From a virus, in IMG/VR virus record IMGVR_UViG_3300010399_000017, positions 1-42,542 of that record: 42,542 nt of DNA. The stretch is one strand, 5' to 3'. The notes under the pieces were generated by a model that was not told where the DNA came from, searched no databases, and was given only the letters and a program-made list of their open reading frames with translations. Shown here one piece after another: positions 15,571 through 21,701 of this stretch (the stretch's first letter is position 1; the number at the start of each line of letters is the position of its first letter). The position numbers and the translations under genes were made by a program.

Positions 15571-15796
15571 GGAGGGAATCCTTTCTCGTGGTCTGGGTTT
15601 CCAACATGGCAATGCTCACTGCATGTTCGAGCTTCTCTATCTGCTCCGGCGTCCAATACACCGGCCGCACCGGCAACGGGCCTCTCTGGGCATCCTTCCA
15701 GCCATCTTGGGTCCAGAGCCAGATGGAGCCATCATCAGCGAGGGCGAACTCGGCTCGTGAGCCAGCCAACTGGATGATGCGGCGGGTCACAGCCAT
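15404..15796 (-). CDS. Hypothetical protein, possible AT-hook C-terminus
   Basis: An open frame of 130 residues. The first 80 residues look coding, with FALADDGSIWLWTQDGW followed by a helix (YWTPEQIEKLEHAVSIAML). The last 50 residues are proline-, glutamine- and arginine-rich and overlap the coiled-coil gene at 15379-15570 in a different frame. They end with PRKRGRPPRNR, an AT-hook-like motif that binds the minor groove of DNA. The neighbouring gene at 15984 also ends with such a motif, which argues that the tail may be real and the overlap genuine. Otherwise a frameshift joins the two frames. Confidence 0.55.
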   Translation of the reverse strand: MAVTRRIIQLAGSRAEFALADDGSIWLWTQDGWKDAQRGPLPVRPVYWTPEQIEKLEHAVSIAMLETQTTRKDSLHAPSTKPEIEGPRRTEPGTGQAPQPRVQDQPDGPGVQRDQEATPPRKRGRPPRNR

Positions 15797-15987
15797 TTAT
15801 CCAGCTTCTTGGGGGACGAAGCGAAGATGTCTTGACTGCTAATCTGTTCAAGTACATCGCGCAGGCTTAGAGCTGAATAGACGTCTCCGCAGGGCAAGGC
15901 CAAGTCGCTCTTGGTGTCCACCACCACGATGGACGGTGGCCTCAGTGACCACCATGGGCTGGGCTGAACATCGATCTTGAACCTCAC
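15787..15987 (-). CDS. Small hypothetical protein
   Basis: A 66-residue protein with a GTG start in GTGA overlap with the previous gene. Residues 15-30 form two strands (LRPPSIVVVDTKSDLAL) and the second half is helical (YSALSLRDVLEQISSQ), suggesting a compact alpha/beta fold. No cysteines or membrane segment. Function unknown. The end overlaps the following gene by about 10 bases. Confidence 0.65.
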   Translation of the reverse strand: MRFKIDVQPSPWWSLRPPSIVVVDTKSDLALPCGDVYSALSLRDVLEQISSQDIFASSPKKLDKWL

Positions 15988-16529
15988 GGCCGGGTCCTCA
16001 GCAGGCTGCCCCGGGGCCGACCCCGTCTCTTGGGTACTTCCGGAGCCGGGCCGTTGGGAACGCCAGCCTGAGCCGTCCTAGGACGTCTGGGGCGCTTCCG
16101 GGAGACGGCTGACAGGTCGGCGTCGACCTCCCGGCGGATGGCGAGCAGGATGACCTCCCGGATCTTGGCTTCCTCGGGCTCGGAGAGGGTGACCTCCCGG
16201 CCCTTCCAAGCCGCCAGCCGGTCGATGACGACCAACCCGACCTTGGCCAGAAGGTCGGGCCCGGCTGGCAGAACCCCTGAAACTAGGACCGACTTGGGCT
16301 GGGGGATCAGCGGGCTCGGCTTGGGACCGACCTTGGGCTTGGGCTGCTCGAAATCGACCTCTGGGTCCAGCCACTCCCTGGGGACGTCGGGGTCGGTCTC
16401 GAGGAGTCTCGGGGGCGGGGGGTCCTCGGGGCCGAAGCCCTGGATCTTGTGGGGATCGGGGAGGGGGTCTTTCCCCTGCATGGCCCGGATCTCGTCCAGT
16501 TTACCGGTCAGCGTGTTATCTGGGGACAT
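15984..16529 (-). CDS. Hypothetical DNA-binding protein with AT-hook-like tail
   Basis: A 181-residue protein. The first 85 residues are acidic and proline-rich, probably disordered. Residues about 90-135 form a helical domain (LLAKVGLVVIDRLAAWKG, then EEAKIREVILLAIRREVD). The C-terminal 40 residues are very basic and contain two RPRR/GRPR elements, ending in PKRRGRPRGSLL, a classic AT-hook core. It likely binds DNA, perhaps host or phage chromosome AT-rich tracts. It overlaps the Xre-like gene by 14 bases. No homologous family recognised. Confidence 0.6.
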   Translation of the reverse strand: MSPDNTLTGKLDEIRAMQGKDPLPDPHKIQGFGPEDPPPPRLLETDPDVPREWLDPEVDFEQPKPKVGPKPSPLIPQPKSVLVSGVLPAGPDLLAKVGLVVIDRLAAWKGREVTLSEPEEAKIREVILLAIRREVDADLSAVSRKRPRRPRTAQAGVPNGPAPEVPKRRGRPRGSLLRTRP

Positions 16530-16821
16530 CAGGTACCTCCTCGGGGTTCATCTCCTGCATCTGCTGGACCTGCCGCAGCAGGAGTCTTTCTCTCGCGTCA
16601 CGGCAGGCTTTGGCGATCTCGTCGGGTGTGGCGTTGAAGGCCTTGGCGAGTCTCTCGATGACAGGTTCACTCGGCATGAAGCTACCGCACTCAAGATGAC
16701 GCATGGTGGCGGGGGAGACGGTGGCAGCGAGGGCTCTATCGCGGGCGGTGTGGAATCCTGCCTTGGCCCCGATGGCAGCCAGGGGGGAGGAAGACAATCT
16801 GCGCCCGCGCTTCACTCTCAT
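16516..16821 (-). CDS. Xre-type helix-turn-helix regulator
   Basis: A 101-residue protein. Residues about 28-75 fit an HTH_3/Xre fold: LAATVSPATMRHLECGSF is turn plus recognition helix, followed by PSEPVIERLAKAFNATPDEI, the typical closing helices. A C-terminal helix (about 76-95) may mediate dimers. The N-terminus is basic. No lytic/lysogenic switch partner or integrase is seen, so a transcriptional regulator of the early operon (Cro-like) is likely. Candidate operators are palindromes at 23031-23156. Start ATG overlaps the exonuclease stop (ATGA). Confidence 0.7.
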   Translation of the reverse strand: MRVKRGRRLSSSPLAAIGAKAGFHTARDRALAATVSPATMRHLECGSFMPSEPVIERLAKAFNATPDEIAKACRDARERLLLRQVQQMQEMNPEEVPDVPR

Positions 16822-17540
16822 TCCAAGTCCCTCGCTGCTTCGTAGGCCAGGAGTGCGCCATCGAACAGCCTGTTCCCCGCGGCTCTCTCTTTATCCGAGA
16901 GCAGGTATTCCTGCCCCGGGTCGTTGACGGTGGTGCCGCAGCGGTAGAGCCAGACGTCATGGACGGGGGCGTGGTTCAACTCGGTCCAGATGCGGCCGTA
17001 GGTCTGGGCCTGCGCCACCATCTCTTTGAACGGCCACGATGGGTGCGCCTTCGATGACTTGATGTCCACGACGATGATCCCCTTGGACCCGACGCACGCC
17101 TCGTTGGTGGCGGCGACGTCCATCGTGCCGCCGACCTGCATGTCCTCGGAGACCATCTGCAGCTCGGACGCCACGAGGTTGAAGTGCTTCTCCTCCCACC
17201 AACGGCGGAAGCGGTCGAAGCCGTTCACCGATTGAGCGTAGAGGTCTTCCGGGAGGTCGTCGGGGTCCAAGTCTTCACCCCGGAGCCAGGCCTCGATACG
17301 GGCGTGGGTGATGGTCCCCAGGTCTGCAGCCTTGTCGCGCTTCAACTCGGCGAAGTAGACCGGCTCACCCTTGGCATTGGGTTTCGGGATCGGCATCAAA
17401 GCGTTGTCGCGTTCCACCTGAGCGTACCAGCGCAGAAGCGGAGGCTTTGCCAACGTCCCGAGGACAGTGGTCACGCCGGGACGGCGTTTGCCGGCGGCGT
17501 TGAAGTACTGCTGATGAGGTTTGGCTAGGTTGAGTTTCAT
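16818..17540 (-). CDS. PD-(D/E)XK exonuclease (Cas4 / RecB-like)
   Basis: A 240-residue nuclease with all the elements of the RecB/Cas4-like fold: GTITH at 75-79 (His79), GTMD at 138-141 (Asp141), VVDIKSSK at 157-164 (Asp159, Lys161) and QAQTYG at 177-182. There is no iron-sulfur cysteine cluster as in Cas4. Such phage enzymes trim DNA ends for strand annealing or degrade host DNA. It lies downstream of an SSB-like gene, fitting a recombination module. The frame is open upstream, but ATG 17540 gives the conserved start just ahead of the fold. The start overlaps the stop of the TM microprotein (ATGA). Confidence 0.85.
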   Translation of the reverse strand: MKLNLAKPHQQYFNAAGKRRPGVTTVLGTLAKPPLLRWYAQVERDNALMPIPKPNAKGEPVYFAELKRDKAADLGTITHARIEAWLRGEDLDPDDLPEDLYAQSVNGFDRFRRWWEEKHFNLVASELQMVSEDMQVGGTMDVAATNEACVGSKGIIVVDIKSSKAHPSWPFKEMVAQAQTYGRIWTELNHAPVHDVWLYRCGTTVNDPGQEYLLSDKERAAGNRLFDGALLAYEAARDLE

Positions 17541-17647
17541 TTCGTCACCACCCACGACACCAGCCGCCACACAGCCCAGATGGCAAATCCACCGATAGCA
17601 ATTTGCCCGATAACGGTCAGAACCATTGCGATTTTCACGATCTTCAT
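17537..17647 (-). CDS. Single-span membrane microprotein
   Basis: A 36-residue protein, too short for usual gene calling, but it has a near-perfect ribosome site (AAGGAG, then ACACGAGA, then ATG) identical in style to that of the ssb-like gene. One hydrophobic span covers residues 6-28 (IAMVLTVIGQIAIGGFAIWA), flanked by lysines and arginine. It sits between the SSB-like and exonuclease genes and overlaps the latter by ATGA. Function unknown; phage membrane microproteins often modulate host functions. Confidence 0.65.
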   Translation of the reverse strand: MKIVKIAMVLTVIGQIAIGGFAIWAVWRLVSWVVTK

Positions 17648-17666
17648 TCTCGTGTCTCCTTGAGTT

Positions 17667-17726
17667 TGGGCGGGCCGCCCACACCGACATCCCCGCGGAT
17701 TTAAGCGTGGGCTGGCACCCGCCCAC
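17667..17726 (-). promoter_or_regulatory. Two related hairpins between ssb-like and TM genes
   Basis: Stem one uses GTGGGC / GCCCAC (17707-17712 with 17721-17726). Stem two uses TGGGCG / CGCCCA (17667-17672 with 17676-17681). Both lie in the 82-base gap after the ssb-like stop. Neither has a clear T-run, so partial termination or transcript processing to favour the upstream gene is more likely than full termination. Confidence 0.45.
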
Positions 17727-17729
17727 TTC

Positions 17730-18314
17730 CTAGAACGGTACGTCGCTGTCCTTCTTGACCGGCGTGCCTTCACCGAAGGCCTCGAACGGGTCTTTCCCGA
17801 AGTAGAGGGCCTCCAGCCCGACCCACGTCTCCTTCAGCGCCAGCCACTCGGCCTTGATCTCGGCGGACAGTTCAGCCTTGCCGACGGGGACGACCGAGTA
17901 CTCGACGTCTTTCCCCTCACCGGCAGACGAGACCTTCAGGTCGTAGGTGGTGACATCGCCCCAGTCGTCATCCTCGAGCAGCGTATCCAGAGCGTTGTAG
18001 ATGGTGGCCTGGGTGAACTCCCAGACCTGGATCATGCCCATGGTGTGGTTGTAGACCACCGTGGCCCAGAAGCGCCTTGAGGGCTGTTCCTTGCCATCGA
18101 GCCCGGGGCCCCACTTGGTACCGGTGGGGAAGAACTCGTCATCGCGGATGCGGATGGGTTTCTTCTCAGCGGTGAACTTGACGTGGCCGGTGATGAACTG
18201 GTCGGCGGGGATCAAGATACGGAGCCGGGCCTTGCGGTCCTTGTAGGATTTGAGGTCCTTCGCGTTGAAGAACTTGCCGCGGACGTTATCGGGCTTACCT
18301 GGGATCTTGCTCAT
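17730..18314 (-). CDS. ssb: SSB-like single-stranded DNA-binding protein
   Basis: A 194-residue protein. The core (residues about 20-150) is strand-rich, with aromatic and basic residues that fit an OB fold (RLRILIPADQFITGHVKF; RRFWATVVYNH). It ends KKDSDVPF, very like the acidic DDDIPF tip by which bacterial SSBs recruit partner enzymes. It would coat single-stranded DNA during replication and recombination. Strong AAAGGAGACACGAGA leader before ATG. Located upstream of the exonuclease. The sequence does not closely match E. coli SSB, so the call rests on fold pattern, tail and context. Confidence 0.65.
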   Translation of the reverse strand: MSKIPGKPDNVRGKFFNAKDLKSYKDRKARLRILIPADQFITGHVKFTAEKKPIRIRDDEFFPTGTKWGPGLDGKEQPSRRFWATVVYNHTMGMIQVWEFTQATIYNALDTLLEDDDWGDVTTYDLKVSSAGEGKDVEYSVVPVGKAELSAEIKAEWLALKETWVGLEALYFGKDPFEAFGEGTPVKKDSDVPF

Positions 18315-18610
18315 TCTCGTGTCTCCTTTGGAAGAACGCGCGGCCAACCCGAGACCACGAGAAGGCCATCAAGGTTGCTTGCGGCCCCGAGACGGGGGCA
18401 CCGCGCGAAAGTGTTCTCGTTGGCTCGTGTCTCTCTCGTGTCTCGTGATTCACCGTAGACTCTCGTGCTCGTGGAGTCAACATGATTCAGTGCCGGGTCG
18501 GTGACTTTCTTGCAGTTCACGCCCAGGAAGCAGAGGATCAGGCAGCCGATGACGAACAGGATGGCAGGCACGTAGATCACCAGGTAGCCGACGACGCGCA
18601 GCGCCTTCAC
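18311..18610 (-). CDS. Membrane protein, partner of zinc-ribbon microprotein 1
   Basis: A 99-residue frame starting with GTG in GTGA overlap with the zinc-ribbon gene upstream. An N-terminal hydrophobic hairpin or span (residues 3-30, ALRVVGYLVIYVPAILFVIG) precedes a 70-residue polar tail. The span resembles that of the gene at 21236-21343 (ALRFAGWLVTLAIATLF), whose upstream gene is also a zinc ribbon, so the pair is duplicated. The tail region contains a candidate promoter and CACGAG repeats, so its C-terminal part may not be under protein-level selection. Function unknown. Confidence 0.55.
   Translation of the reverse strand: MKALRVVGYLVIYVPAILFVIGCLILCFLGVNCKKVTDPALNHVDSTSTRVYGESRDTRETRANENTFARCPRLGAASNLDGLLVVSGWPRVLPKETRE
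18424..18473 (-). repeat. Five CACGAG repeats ahead of ssb-like gene
   Basis: CACGAG (minus strand; CTCGTG on plus) occurs at 18424-18429, 18435-18440, 18442-18447, 18462-18467 and 18468-18473. A further copy is at 18316-18321, next to the ssb-like ATG, and copies occur in other early leaders. The cluster overlaps a candidate promoter and could be a regulator or translation-related site. Confidence 0.5.
18452..18480 (-). promoter_or_regulatory. Candidate internal early promoter (ssb-exonuclease)
   Basis: On the minus strand TTGACT (18475-18480) is followed by a 17-base spacer and TACGGT (18452-18457). The spacer holds two CACGAG repeats. It would give extra transcription of the SSB-like, exonuclease and Xre genes. 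The -10 match is only three of six. Confidence 0.35.
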
Positions 18611-18735
18611 GACCGTTTCTTTCCGCAATCGCGACACCGGCGATACGGTGCGACATACCAGACATCTGCTGGCGTTCCCCACCCGTGGGTCCACGCCCAA
18701 TCATGCCACCCGAGCCAACAGAGCACCCGGTTCAC
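18607..18735 (-). CDS. Zinc-ribbon microprotein 1
   Basis: A 42-residue protein, GTG start in GTGA overlap with the upstream gene. It begins NRVLCWLGWHDW and ends RRCRDCGKKRS. Cys6, probably His11, Cys34 and Cys37 are the expected zinc ligands. Two paralogues occur at 19736-19897 and 21340-21471. The format (small, C-x2-L-G-H start, CxxCG end) recalls DUF1660-type phage proteins, whose function is unknown. The following gene encodes a membrane protein, as for copy 2. High density of tryptophan (six in 42) is unusual. Confidence 0.7.
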   Translation of the reverse strand: MNRVLCWLGWHDWAWTHGWGTPADVWYVAPYRRCRDCGKKRS

Positions 18736-19358
18736 GGCTTCTCCCCCATCACGCGGGCCACCGCCTCGCGATGCTCGCTCTCAAGGCTGCCGAGCATCCG
18801 CTGCTGCGCGAACGACCATACGCACCGCTCCCCGAACTCCCGCAGGGCCGACAGGTCGGAGGGGGCGGAGAGGGCGTCACGAGCGATTTGCACTGAGCCG
18901 GGTTCGTCGAATGCGCCGAAGAGCCGTTCCTCCGCGCCCGCATCGTCGAAAGCCGCAATGTTCGTCAGCGCCCGTGTCATCTCCGCGAGCCGCGCCTGCG
19001 CTTCGTCCCGTTCTCTGCGCGCTATCGCCAACTCGCCACCGATTCCGAACCGTCGCTCGTTCTCCCGCTGCGCGTCGGCGAGGGCGGCGAGCACGGTGCG
19101 GAGGTCGCTCTCCCTGACGCCGCAATGCGGGCACGAGTCTGTAGCGTCGTTCCAGCGATTGTCGCTCCGCAGTCTCTCCACCGCCTGCTGCACGGACCCC
19201 TCGGGCTGCGGGGGCGAGTGGTCAAGCGAGCACGATATGTGGACGCTACCGTCCTTGCCCACCATGCGGATGCAGTTCGATTCGATCACGATGGGCGTGG
19301 TGAGAATGGCGTTCTCTACCACCGGCCTCCGTTCCTCGGGCTGCTTCACGTCGGTCAT
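18732..19358 (-). CDS. Hypothetical helical protein with CPHC pair
   Basis: A 208-residue protein. AAGGAGGGG before ATG 19358 fixes the start; the open frame upstream is not used. Residues 1-60 include strands (ILTTPIVIESNCIRMVG) and residues about 75-90 hold DSCPHCGVRESD. The long middle part (95-150) is a charged coiled coil (RRERDEAQARLAEMTRAL). No catalytic motif. The CxxC pair and coiled coil suggest a zinc-stabilised oligomeric protein. Family not recognised. It overlaps zinc-ribbon microprotein 1. Confidence 0.7.
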   Translation of the reverse strand: MTDVKQPEERRPVVENAILTTPIVIESNCIRMVGKDGSVHISCSLDHSPPQPEGSVQQAVERLRSDNRWNDATDSCPHCGVRESDLRTVLAALADAQRENERRFGIGGELAIARRERDEAQARLAEMTRALTNIAAFDDAGAEERLFGAFDEPGSVQIARDALSAPSDLSALREFGERCVWSFAQQRMLGSLESEHREAVARVMGEKP

Positions 19359-19362
19359 CGGG

Positions 19363-19743
19363 TTACCCCTCCTTGTCGAACGCATCGACGGCGGCGCGCT
19401 TCGCCTGCCACTTCGCCCACACCTCGTCGCAGAATGCCGCGGTCGGGACGCACTCCAGCTTCCTCGCAGCCTCGGCGTTGTTCGAGAGCCCGCAGCCGAA
19501 CGCGGCCCCGAGGGTGAACGCAGCATCGAACGCCGTTCGGACCTCCGCCCGGAGTAGGTCGCGCTCGGCGCGGAGACGCTCGACTTGCAGAGCGGCATTG
19601 TGCTCCTTCAGTCGAACGAGTTGCATGGATGGGTCCGCGCGGAAGCAAACGTGGTTCGGGTCCGGCATCCCATCGGCGTCCGCCGGCACGAAGTAGTAGC
19701 ACGATCCGCATTGGACCAGCGGCATCAGCACTCGGTCAGTCAC
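19363..19743 (-). CDS. Hypothetical protein with N-terminal cysteine motif
   Basis: A 126-residue protein with GTG start overlapping the upstream zinc ribbon by 8 bases. Residues 10-40 read VQCGSCYYFVPADADG then HVCFRADP, a C-x2-C ... C set that may bind metal. Residues 45-75 are a coiled coil (RLKEHNAALQVERLRAERD), and the end is helical. Ribbon plus coiled coil resembles the layout of the next gene (18732-19358). No recognised family or enzyme signature. Confidence 0.65.
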   Translation of the reverse strand: MTDRVLMPLVQCGSCYYFVPADADGMPDPNHVCFRADPSMQLVRLKEHNAALQVERLRAERDLLRAEVRTAFDAAFTLGAAFGCGLSNNAEAARKLECVPTAAFCDEVWAKWQAKRAAVDAFDKEG

Positions 19744-19897
19744 GGGCGGCCTCCGTTCGGTACATGACATGGAACTCCAGCTTGCCGCAGCGACGGCAGA
19801 CGAACCCGCAGCCAAGACGCTTCTCCGTATCGCCGTCGCGGATGCTGACGTATCGGCTTGCGCCGTGGAATCCCATCCAGCAGAGCACGCGGCTCAC
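19736..19897 (-). CDS. Zinc-ribbon microprotein 3
   Basis: A 53-residue paralogue of the two short zinc ribbons. It starts SRVLCWMGFHG and continues to CGFVCRRCGKLEFHVM; Cys6, His11, Cys34 and Cys37 align with those of copies 1 and 2, while the central part has diverged and the C-terminus is ten residues longer. GTG start in GTGA overlap with the upstream gene. Unlike copies 1 and 2 it is not followed by a membrane-protein gene. Confidence 0.65.
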   Translation of the reverse strand: MSRVLCWMGFHGASRYVSIRDGDTEKRLGCGFVCRRCGKLEFHVMYRTEAARD

Positions 19898-20244
19898 TTC
19901 CTACCTCCCGGCCCGGCTGCGGCCCCGAACGGCCCGCTGGCGTCGGCGGGCGCGAGCCCTGAGCATTTCGGGCAGCGGACGAAATGCCAACCGTCGCACG
20001 GTTCCTCATGCGGCTTCGCGTGGGCATCCCGCCAGAGGGCTGACAGAACCGGGTGCGAGTCGTTCTCGTGCACCGGAACCCAGCCCGTGCCCTCGCAGTC
20101 TCCGTCGCATCCGTTCGGCGGCCCGAACGTGTCGTATCTGCTCGTGAACTCGTAGCTCATGTCGGGGATAATCTCCCGTATTTTGGCCTTCTCGGATTCC
20201 AAGAGGTCAACTTCCCAATGGCGTGTGTGTTCCCCGTGATTCAT
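19894..20244 (-). CDS. Hypothetical protein with zinc-finger cysteines
   Basis: A 116-residue protein. GGAGGGG lies 8 bases before ATG 20244, which overlaps the previous stop by one base; GTG 20247 is a minor alternative. Residues about 46-53 read GCDGDCEGTGW and 85-98 read GWHFVRCPKCSG, two cysteine pairs reminiscent of DnaJ-type zinc repeats. The tail is glycine/alanine-rich. It probably binds zinc; no further function can be given. Confidence 0.65.
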   Translation of the reverse strand: MNHGEHTRHWEVDLLESEKAKIREIIPDMSYEFTSRYDTFGPPNGCDGDCEGTGWVPVHENDSHPVLSALWRDAHAKPHEEPCDGWHFVRCPKCSGLAPADASGPFGAAAGPGGRK

Positions 20245-20618
20245 CACGGCTTCCCCTCCGAGTCAGGCGCGAGCGAGCGGATGGCGGCGCGGCACGAGAC
20301 GAGTGCGTCGTAGAATCGCTTGACAGCAGGTTCGTGCGCGCCTTCGTCATGGTTGCCGAGCCCCATCCATTTCGCCGCGTTGTTGCCGGTGCCCGGAGTT
20401 GCGTCGCCGAAGATGCCACCGTCCCAAGCGCGGATGACAGCCTCGACTACGGGAACCCAGCTAGCCCGTTCCGCGACCTCGCCAGCGTGACGAGCGCGGG
20501 CGATGGCCTGGGCGACCTTGCGCTCGAAGTTGTGCCAGTCGCCGCGAAGCAAGGTGCGCGCGTCCTCCCAATCCTGCGGCGTGGGCTCTGGCGTGGGCGA
20601 CTCAGAATGCGATGTCAT
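20244..20618 (-). CDS. Hypothetical early protein
   Basis: A 124-residue soluble protein. GGAGGAAGAAG before ATG 20618 marks the start. The N-terminus is proline-rich, followed by a helical core (WEDARTLLRGDWHNFERK) and a segment with WMGLGNHDEGAHEPAVKRFYD. No cysteine pair. It could be a small globular helical protein of unknown role, translated in coupling with both neighbours. Family not recognised. Confidence 0.65.
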   Translation of the reverse strand: MTSHSESPTPEPTPQDWEDARTLLRGDWHNFERKVAQAIARARHAGEVAERASWVPVVEAVIRAWDGGIFGDATPGTGNNAAKWMGLGNHDEGAHEPAVKRFYDALVSCRAAIRSLAPDSEGKP

Positions 20619-20811
20619 CTTCTTCCTCCGGTTCGTCACCCACAACGACGTGTTCGACGGTCCACCATACGCGGAGTTTCTTGTCGCAGGACTCGCAGGC
20701 AGTTTTAAGCGGTTCGTCCCTCCGAGCATTGCCGATCAACTCTGCGAGGTCGGGCTGCGACGATCCGCAGTACGGGCAATCGCTCACTCCGGGCGGCGTG
20801 GGCGCGGTCAT
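20602..20811 (-). CDS. Zinc-ribbon protein with SSB-like acidic tip
   Basis: A 69-residue protein starting at ATG 20811 in ATGA overlap with the upstream gene. Residues 11-16 (DCPYCGSS) and 41-46 (ACESCDKK) give a four-cysteine ribbon. It ends EPEEEDDIAF, an acidic run plus Ile-Ala-Phe that closely copies the SSB tip DDDIPF. This could let it bind the SSB-docking pockets of host enzymes. The ribbon may contact nucleic acid or protein. No known family; the tail similarity is seen directly, the function is inferred. Confidence 0.65.
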   Translation of the reverse strand: MTAPTPPGVSDCPYCGSSQPDLAELIGNARRDEPLKTACESCDKKLRVWWTVEHVVVGDEPEEEDDIAF

Positions 20812-21239
20812 CGGGCCTCCGCGTCGAGCTTGTTGCGCCGGGCACAATCGGCATTCGCGTCGTCCTCGCTTCGAAACCATGCAACAGCCCCGGTAACGGC
20901 AACGATGCTCCCGGCCTCTCGGTCCGTGACGTGATACACGGTCCCCTGTTCGGGCCAGCCTACGACTCTCCACCGCGGCTTCGGCTTGCGCGCGGCCAGC
21001 GACTCGCGGCCCACGTCACAGCACACGCTAGAGGCGACCGGCGCACCATCGTAGCACTTGGACAGTTCCTCGCACGCCTCCAGTGCCCGGCGGTGCAGAT
21101 CGGTCACGAGCAGGTCGGCCGCGTGGAGGGCTTTGGCAGCGTCCATGTCCCCCTGCATCTTGCCGACACCCTCGCACTTCGGGTCGCAGCATCCGGTGCG
21201 GGCTTCGTGAATCACGTCACGCACTTGCTCAAGGCTCAT
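20808..21239 (-). CDS. Cysteine-rich hypothetical protein
   Basis: A 143-residue protein starting at ATG 21239, overlapping the upstream membrane gene by ATGA. It holds CCDPKC at residues 17-22 and CC at about 74-75, with single cysteines in between. The N-terminal half is helical (ALHAADLLVTDLHRRALEA). The C-terminal 60 residues look like a small beta domain (WRVVGWPEQGTVYHVTD; IVAVTGAVAWF). Possibly zinc binding. Family not recognised. Confidence 0.65.
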   Translation of the reverse strand: MSLEQVRDVIHEARTGCCDPKCEGVGKMQGDMDAAKALHAADLLVTDLHRRALEACEELSKCYDGAPVASSVCCDVGRESLAARKPKPRWRVVGWPEQGTVYHVTDREAGSIVAVTGAVAWFRSEDDANADCARRNKLDAEAR

Positions 21240-21343
21240 TGCGGCGGCCCTCCGATGTAGCTCAACAGCAGACAGGACCACAGGAACAGCGTGGCGATGG
21301 CCAGGGTCACGAGCCAGCCGGCGAAGCGGAGCGCGGCCCTCAT
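21236..21343 (-). CDS. Membrane microprotein, partner of zinc-ribbon 2
   Basis: A 35-residue protein with ATG overlapping the stop of zinc-ribbon microprotein 2 (ATGA) and ending in ATGA overlap with the next gene. One span covers residues 7-29 (FAGWLVTLAIATLFLWSCLL). Its start, AALRFAGWLV, resembles the membrane protein that follows zinc-ribbon 1 (KALRVVGYLV), so this is the second copy of the same two-gene cassette. Confidence 0.65.
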   Translation of the reverse strand: MRAALRFAGWLVTLAIATLFLWSCLLLSYIGGPPQ

Positions 21344-21471
21344 GTGCGGACCTTCCCGCAATCACGACACCGGCGAAATGGCGCGATGTACCAGATGTGG
21401 ATGGTCGGTGATCCCCATCCACGGTCCGATTGCCAATCATGCCATCCGAGCCAACAAAGCACGCGGCTCAC
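21340..21471 (-). CDS. Zinc-ribbon microprotein 2
   Basis: A 43-residue protein starting with GTG in GTGA overlap with the upstream gene. It begins SRVLCWLGWHDW and ends RRCRDCGKVRT. Cys6, His11, Cys35 and Cys38 are the likely zinc ligands. It is close to copy 1 (both contain CWLGWHDW and RRCRDCGK) and related to copy 3. The next gene encodes a membrane microprotein, as for copy 1, suggesting that the two products act together at the membrane. Confidence 0.7.
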   Translation of the reverse strand: MSRVLCWLGWHDWQSDRGWGSPTIHIWYIAPFRRCRDCGKVRT

Positions 21472-21701
21472 CGGGCACGCTCCAAGTCGATCATCGCCCA
21501 CAGCGCCCGGTAGATGAGCCTCCGGTGCCGGCCCTGCTGGTGCCCGGCGCGGTGGAGCCAGTAGGTGTATGCCGCGAGCCGGTCCACGAACGGGTCGGGC
21601 GAAGCCCAGGCGGTCTCGGCGGCGAGCTTGCACTTGGCATGACGTTCCATGATGCGGCCAGCGATGGCCACGATGCGGTTGATACGCTGGGCGTCGGTCA
21701 T
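21468..21701 (-). CDS. Hypothetical helical protein
   Basis: A 77-residue basic, helical protein. ATG overlaps the previous stop (ATGA). Residues include MTDAQRINRIVAIAGRIME and LAAYTYWLHRAGHQQGRHRR; the second is rich in histidine and arginine and could touch nucleic acid. Not a recognised family. Flanked by the coiled-coil gene upstream and zinc-ribbon 2 downstream. Confidence 0.65.
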   Translation of the reverse strand: MTDAQRINRIVAIAGRIMERHAKCKLAAETAWASPDPFVDRLAAYTYWLHRAGHQQGRHRRLIYRALWAMIDLERAR

